A stretch of 22,547 nt of DNA from an uncultured Oscillospiraceae bacterium. GTDB lineage: Bacteria > Bacillota > Clostridia > Oscillospirales > Ruminococcaceae. The notes under the pieces are model-generated. The model was given only the letters and a program-made list of their open reading frames with translations, had not been told where the DNA came from and searched no databases. The translations under genes and the position numbers were made by a program. Numbering within the stretch: the first letter of the stretch is position 1; each line of letters opens with the position of its first letter. The stretch lies in assembly GCA_947522735.1 (NCBI GenBank), contig CANNTZ010000039.1, forward strand, positions 1 to 22,547. Direction: 5' to 3'. This document shows positions 20,206 to 22,547 of this stretch, piece by piece.

Positions 20206-22547
20206 TCAGCCGACAATCCCGGCGCAACGCGCACAAAGCGTCGGGTGCTTTTTGTCGGCGCCGACGGTTCTGCTGTGCATCCAGCAGCGCGCGCACTTAT
20301 CTCCCTGCGCCACGGAAACCCTGATCTCGGTATCGGCGTTATCTCCCTTGACGAGCTCGACCTCGGAGACGATGAACGCCGCGGTCAGCTCGCTCTCGAC
20401 CGATTTGACGAAGTCGTACTCATCGCCCGCGACGATAGTGACCTTTGCCTCGAGCGCCTTGCCGATGACCTTCGCTCCGCGTGCCTCCTCGAGCAGCTTG
20501 TTCACGCGGTCGCGCAGAGACCTGATGCCCTCCCACTTTGTCATGAGCGCCTCATCGTAGTCAATGTGCTCGTCTGCAAGCGGGATATCGTTGAAGAAAA
20601 CCGATTCCGCGTCGTCCTGTGCGGTCTTCGGAATGAAGCTCCAGACCTCCTCGCTGGTGAAGGAGAGGATCGGCGCGAGCAGCAGCGTGACGGTACGGAT
20701 GATCTTATATATGGCCGTCTGGGCCGAGCGGCGCGCGATGGAATCCGCCTTTTCAACGTACAGTCTGTCCTTGATGATATCGAGGTAGAAGTTGGACATA
20801 TCGATGGTGCAGAAGTTGTTGATGGCATGGCAGATTATATGGAAATCGAAATGCTCGTAGGCGTCGCGGCATCTCTCGATGAGCTTGCAGGTAGTGACGA
20901 GCGCCCAGCGATCAAGCTCGAAAAGGCGATCGTTAGGGACGATATCACTGTTCGGATCAAAATCGGAGAGATTGCCGAGGATGAAGCGCTGGGTGTTGCG
21001 GATCTTGCGGTAGACCTCGGAGAGCTGCTTCATGATATCCTTGGAATAGCGGATATCGGCGTGATAATCGGAGGACGCGACCCATAGACGGAGCAGATCC
21101 GCGCCGTAGTCCTTGATGACGTCTCCGGGATCGACGCCGTTGCCAAGGGATTTGTGCATCTGGCGTCCCTCGCCGTCCACAACCCAGCCGTGGGTGCAGA
21201 CAGCCTTATATGGCGCAACGCCCTTCCATGCGACGCTGGTTAGCAGCGAGGACTGGAACCAGCCGCGGTATTGATCCGCTCCCTCGAGATAGAGGTCACA
21301 GGGCCACTGCAGCTCCGGGCGCTCCATACAGACAGCGGCGTGGGTCACGCCGGAATCAAACCAGACGTCCATGATGTCGGTCTCTTTGGTAAATTCCGTG
21401 CAGCCGCACTCACATTTGAAGCCCTCGGGCAGGATTTCCCCGGCGGAATGGGTGTACCACGCGTCGGAGCCCTCCCTGCGGAAGAGCTCGGACACCGCTC
21501 CGATGGTCTCGTCGGTGACTATGGGCTTGTGGCAGTCCTTGCAGTAGAAGATCGGAATAGGCACGCCCCAGGTGCGCTGTCTGGAGATACACCAGTCGCT
21601 CCTGTCGCGAACCATGGACTCCATGCGGTTCTCGCCCCATTCCGGTATCCACTGTACGCCGTGGATTGCGTCAATCGCCGCGTCCTTGATGCTGTCGATA
21701 GAGCAGAACCACTGCTCGGTTGCGCGGAACAGGATCGGGCTTGAGCAGCGCCAGCAATGCGGATATTGGTGAATTATCTTGGAGTGGGCAAAGAGGTTGC
21801 CGGTCTCGGTAAGGAGATTTGCTATGGCGACGTTAGCTTCGTCTGTGGTAAGTCCCGCGAACTGTCCGGCCTCGGCGGTCATTCTGCCGTCGCCGTCAAC
21901 GGGAACGAGGATCTCGATTTCGGGATAGTGATTGACGCAGCATACATAGTCCTCGACGCCGTGACCGGGAGCGGTGTGGACGCAGCCGGTGCCGCTTTCG
22001 AGCGTGACATGGTCGCCGACGATGACGAGCGAGGTTCTGTCGAGGAACGGATGCGAGTAGGTCATATACTCGAAATCACTGCCCCGCATGGAGCCGATGC
22101 TCTCGTATTCCTCTATCCCCGCCGCCTTGAACGCGGACGGAGCCAGCTCCTTCGCCATGACATAGTATTCGCCGCCTGCCTTGTATACGCAATATTCAAA
22201 CTCCGGACCCAGACAGATGGCGTTGTTGCCGGGCAGGGTCCAGGTGGTAGTGGTCCAGATTACGAAATAGGTTCTGTCAAGGTCTGCGCCGAGCGCGGAC
22301 AGCTTGCCGTGGTCGTCCTTGACCTTGAACTTTACATAGATGGAATCGCACTTGTCCTCGGCATATTCAATCTCGGCCTCAGCCAGCGCGGTCTTGCACT
22401 CCGGGCACCAGTAGACGGGCTTGAGTCCCTTATATATGAAACCCTTCTCCGCCATTGCGCCGAAGATCTCGATCTGGCGCGCCTCAAACTCCGGCTTGAG
22501 AGTGAGATACGGGTCGTCAAAATCGCCCTGAACGCCAAGACGCTTGA
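20206..22547 (-). CDS. ileS: Isoleucyl-tRNA synthetase, N-terminus outside the window
   Basis: About 780 C-terminal residues are visible; the full enzyme is about 920-950, so roughly 150 residues including the HIGH motif lie to the right of the window. Reading from the edge: KRLGVQGDFDDPYLTL, the zinc-ribbon-like CPECKT, the CP1 editing domain (TTTWTLPGNNAICLGP, GTGCVHTAPGHGVEDY), WCISRQRTWGVPIP, the KMSKS-type loop written as MHKSLGNGVDP, the anticodon-binding helical domain, and a C-terminal four-cysteine zinc finger (CARCW...CARC). The MHKS form departs from canonical KMSKS but leaves the second lysine and SLGN intact. First gene of ileS-lspA-rluD-HAD. A T-box leader, if present, would lie outside. 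Confidence 0.97.
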   Translation of the reverse strand, partial: KRLGVQGDFDDPYLTLKPEFEARQIEIFGAMAEKGFIYKGLKPVYWCPECKTALAEAEIEYAEDKCDSIYVKFKVKDDHGKLSALGADLDRTYFVIWTTTTWTLPGNNAICLGPEFEYCVYKAGGEYYVMAKELAPSAFKAAGIEEYESIGSMRGSDFEYMTYSHPFLDRTSLVIVGDHVTLESGTGCVHTAPGHGVEDYVCCVNHYPEIEILVPVDGDGRMTAEAGQFAGLTTDEANVAIANLLTETGNLFAHSKIIHQYPHCWRCSSPILFRATEQWFCSIDSIKDAAIDAIHGVQWIPEWGENRMESMVRDRSDWCISRQRTWGVPIPIFYCKDCHKPIVTDETIGAVSELFRREGSDAWYTHSAGEILPEGFKCECGCTEFTKETDIMDVWFDSGVTHAAVCMERPELQWPCDLYLEGADQYRGWFQSSLLTSVAWKGVAPYKAVCTHGWVVDGEGRQMHKSLGNGVDPGDVIKDYGADLLRLWVASSDYHADIRYSKDIMKQLSEVYRKIRNTQRFILGNLSDFDPNSDIVPNDRLFELDRWALVTTCKLIERCRDAYEHFDFHIICHAINNFCTIDMSNFYLDIIKDRLYVEKADSIARRSAQTAIYKIIRTVTLLLAPILSFTSEEVWSFIPKTAQDDAESVFFNDIPLADEHIDYDEALMTKWEGIRSLRDRVNKLLEEARGAKVIGKALEAKVTIVAGDEYDFVKSVESELTAAFIVSEVELVKGDNADTEIRVSVAQGDKCARCWMHSRTVGADKKHPTLCARCAGIVG

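Noticed and set aside
21140..21170. MHKSLGN in place of KMSKSLGN in isoleucyl-tRNA synthetase as a defect
   Set aside because: The catalytically key second lysine and SLGN are intact, and I recall this variant from other bacterial enzymes; not treated as damage.

Overview
This window looks like chromosomal DNA of a GC-rich, Gram-positive anaerobe, most likely an uncultured Clostridia (gut Firmicutes) lineage. The evidence is strong AGGAGG-type ribosome binding sites, TTGACA/TATAAT promoters, an ileS-lspA-rluD order, a transketolase split into two genes, cofactor-independent phosphoglycerate mutase, and many close matches in style to clostridial housekeeping proteins. The genus cannot be fixed from the sequence alone. 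No rRNA, tRNA, CRISPR array, insertion sequence or prophage was seen.

Left part, 1-8460, minus strand: two consecutive transcription units of carbon metabolism. The upstream unit starts at a TTGACG-17-TATAAT promoter near 8450. It encodes a class II aldolase fused to a short-chain dehydrogenase, then a PHP-domain protein. The second unit starts at another TTGACG-17-TATAAT promoter near 5010. It encodes a DeoR-family repressor, a zinc alcohol dehydrogenase resembling L-sorbose-1-phosphate reductase, and the E2 and E3 subunits of a 2-oxoacid dehydrogenase complex (E3 runs off the left edge; no E1 is present). Both promoters carry the same operator-like sequence, ATGTTAnnAAATGTT, so the two units are probably one regulon of the local DeoR protein. 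The dehydrogenase domain of the fusion resembles sorbitol-6-phosphate dehydrogenase. Together with the sorbose-1-phosphate-reductase-like enzyme this suggests a ketose-phosphate / polyol-phosphate interconversion feeding an aldolase. This is the best candidate in the window for an undescribed system.

Middle, 8460-13650: a D-2-hydroxyacid dehydrogenase (minus) and, divergent from it, a decayed stretch (9684-10762) with two adjacent broken plus-strand genes: a small membrane-anchored protein and a GNAT acetyltransferase. Then come two glycolytic genes in an operon (tpiA-gpmI), a small membrane-anchored cysteine-rich acidic protein, and a strong bidirectional terminator at 13610-13642.

Right part, 13714-22547, minus strand: galE, an aldo/keto-reductase-like protein lacking most of the usual catalytic residues, a two-gene transketolase behind a palindromic promoter, and the operon ileS (5' end outside the window)-lspA-rluD-HAD phosphatase. 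Triosephosphate isomerase, phosphoglycerate mutase, transketolase and UDP-galactose epimerase form the core sugar-phosphate background on which the left-hand regulon would act.
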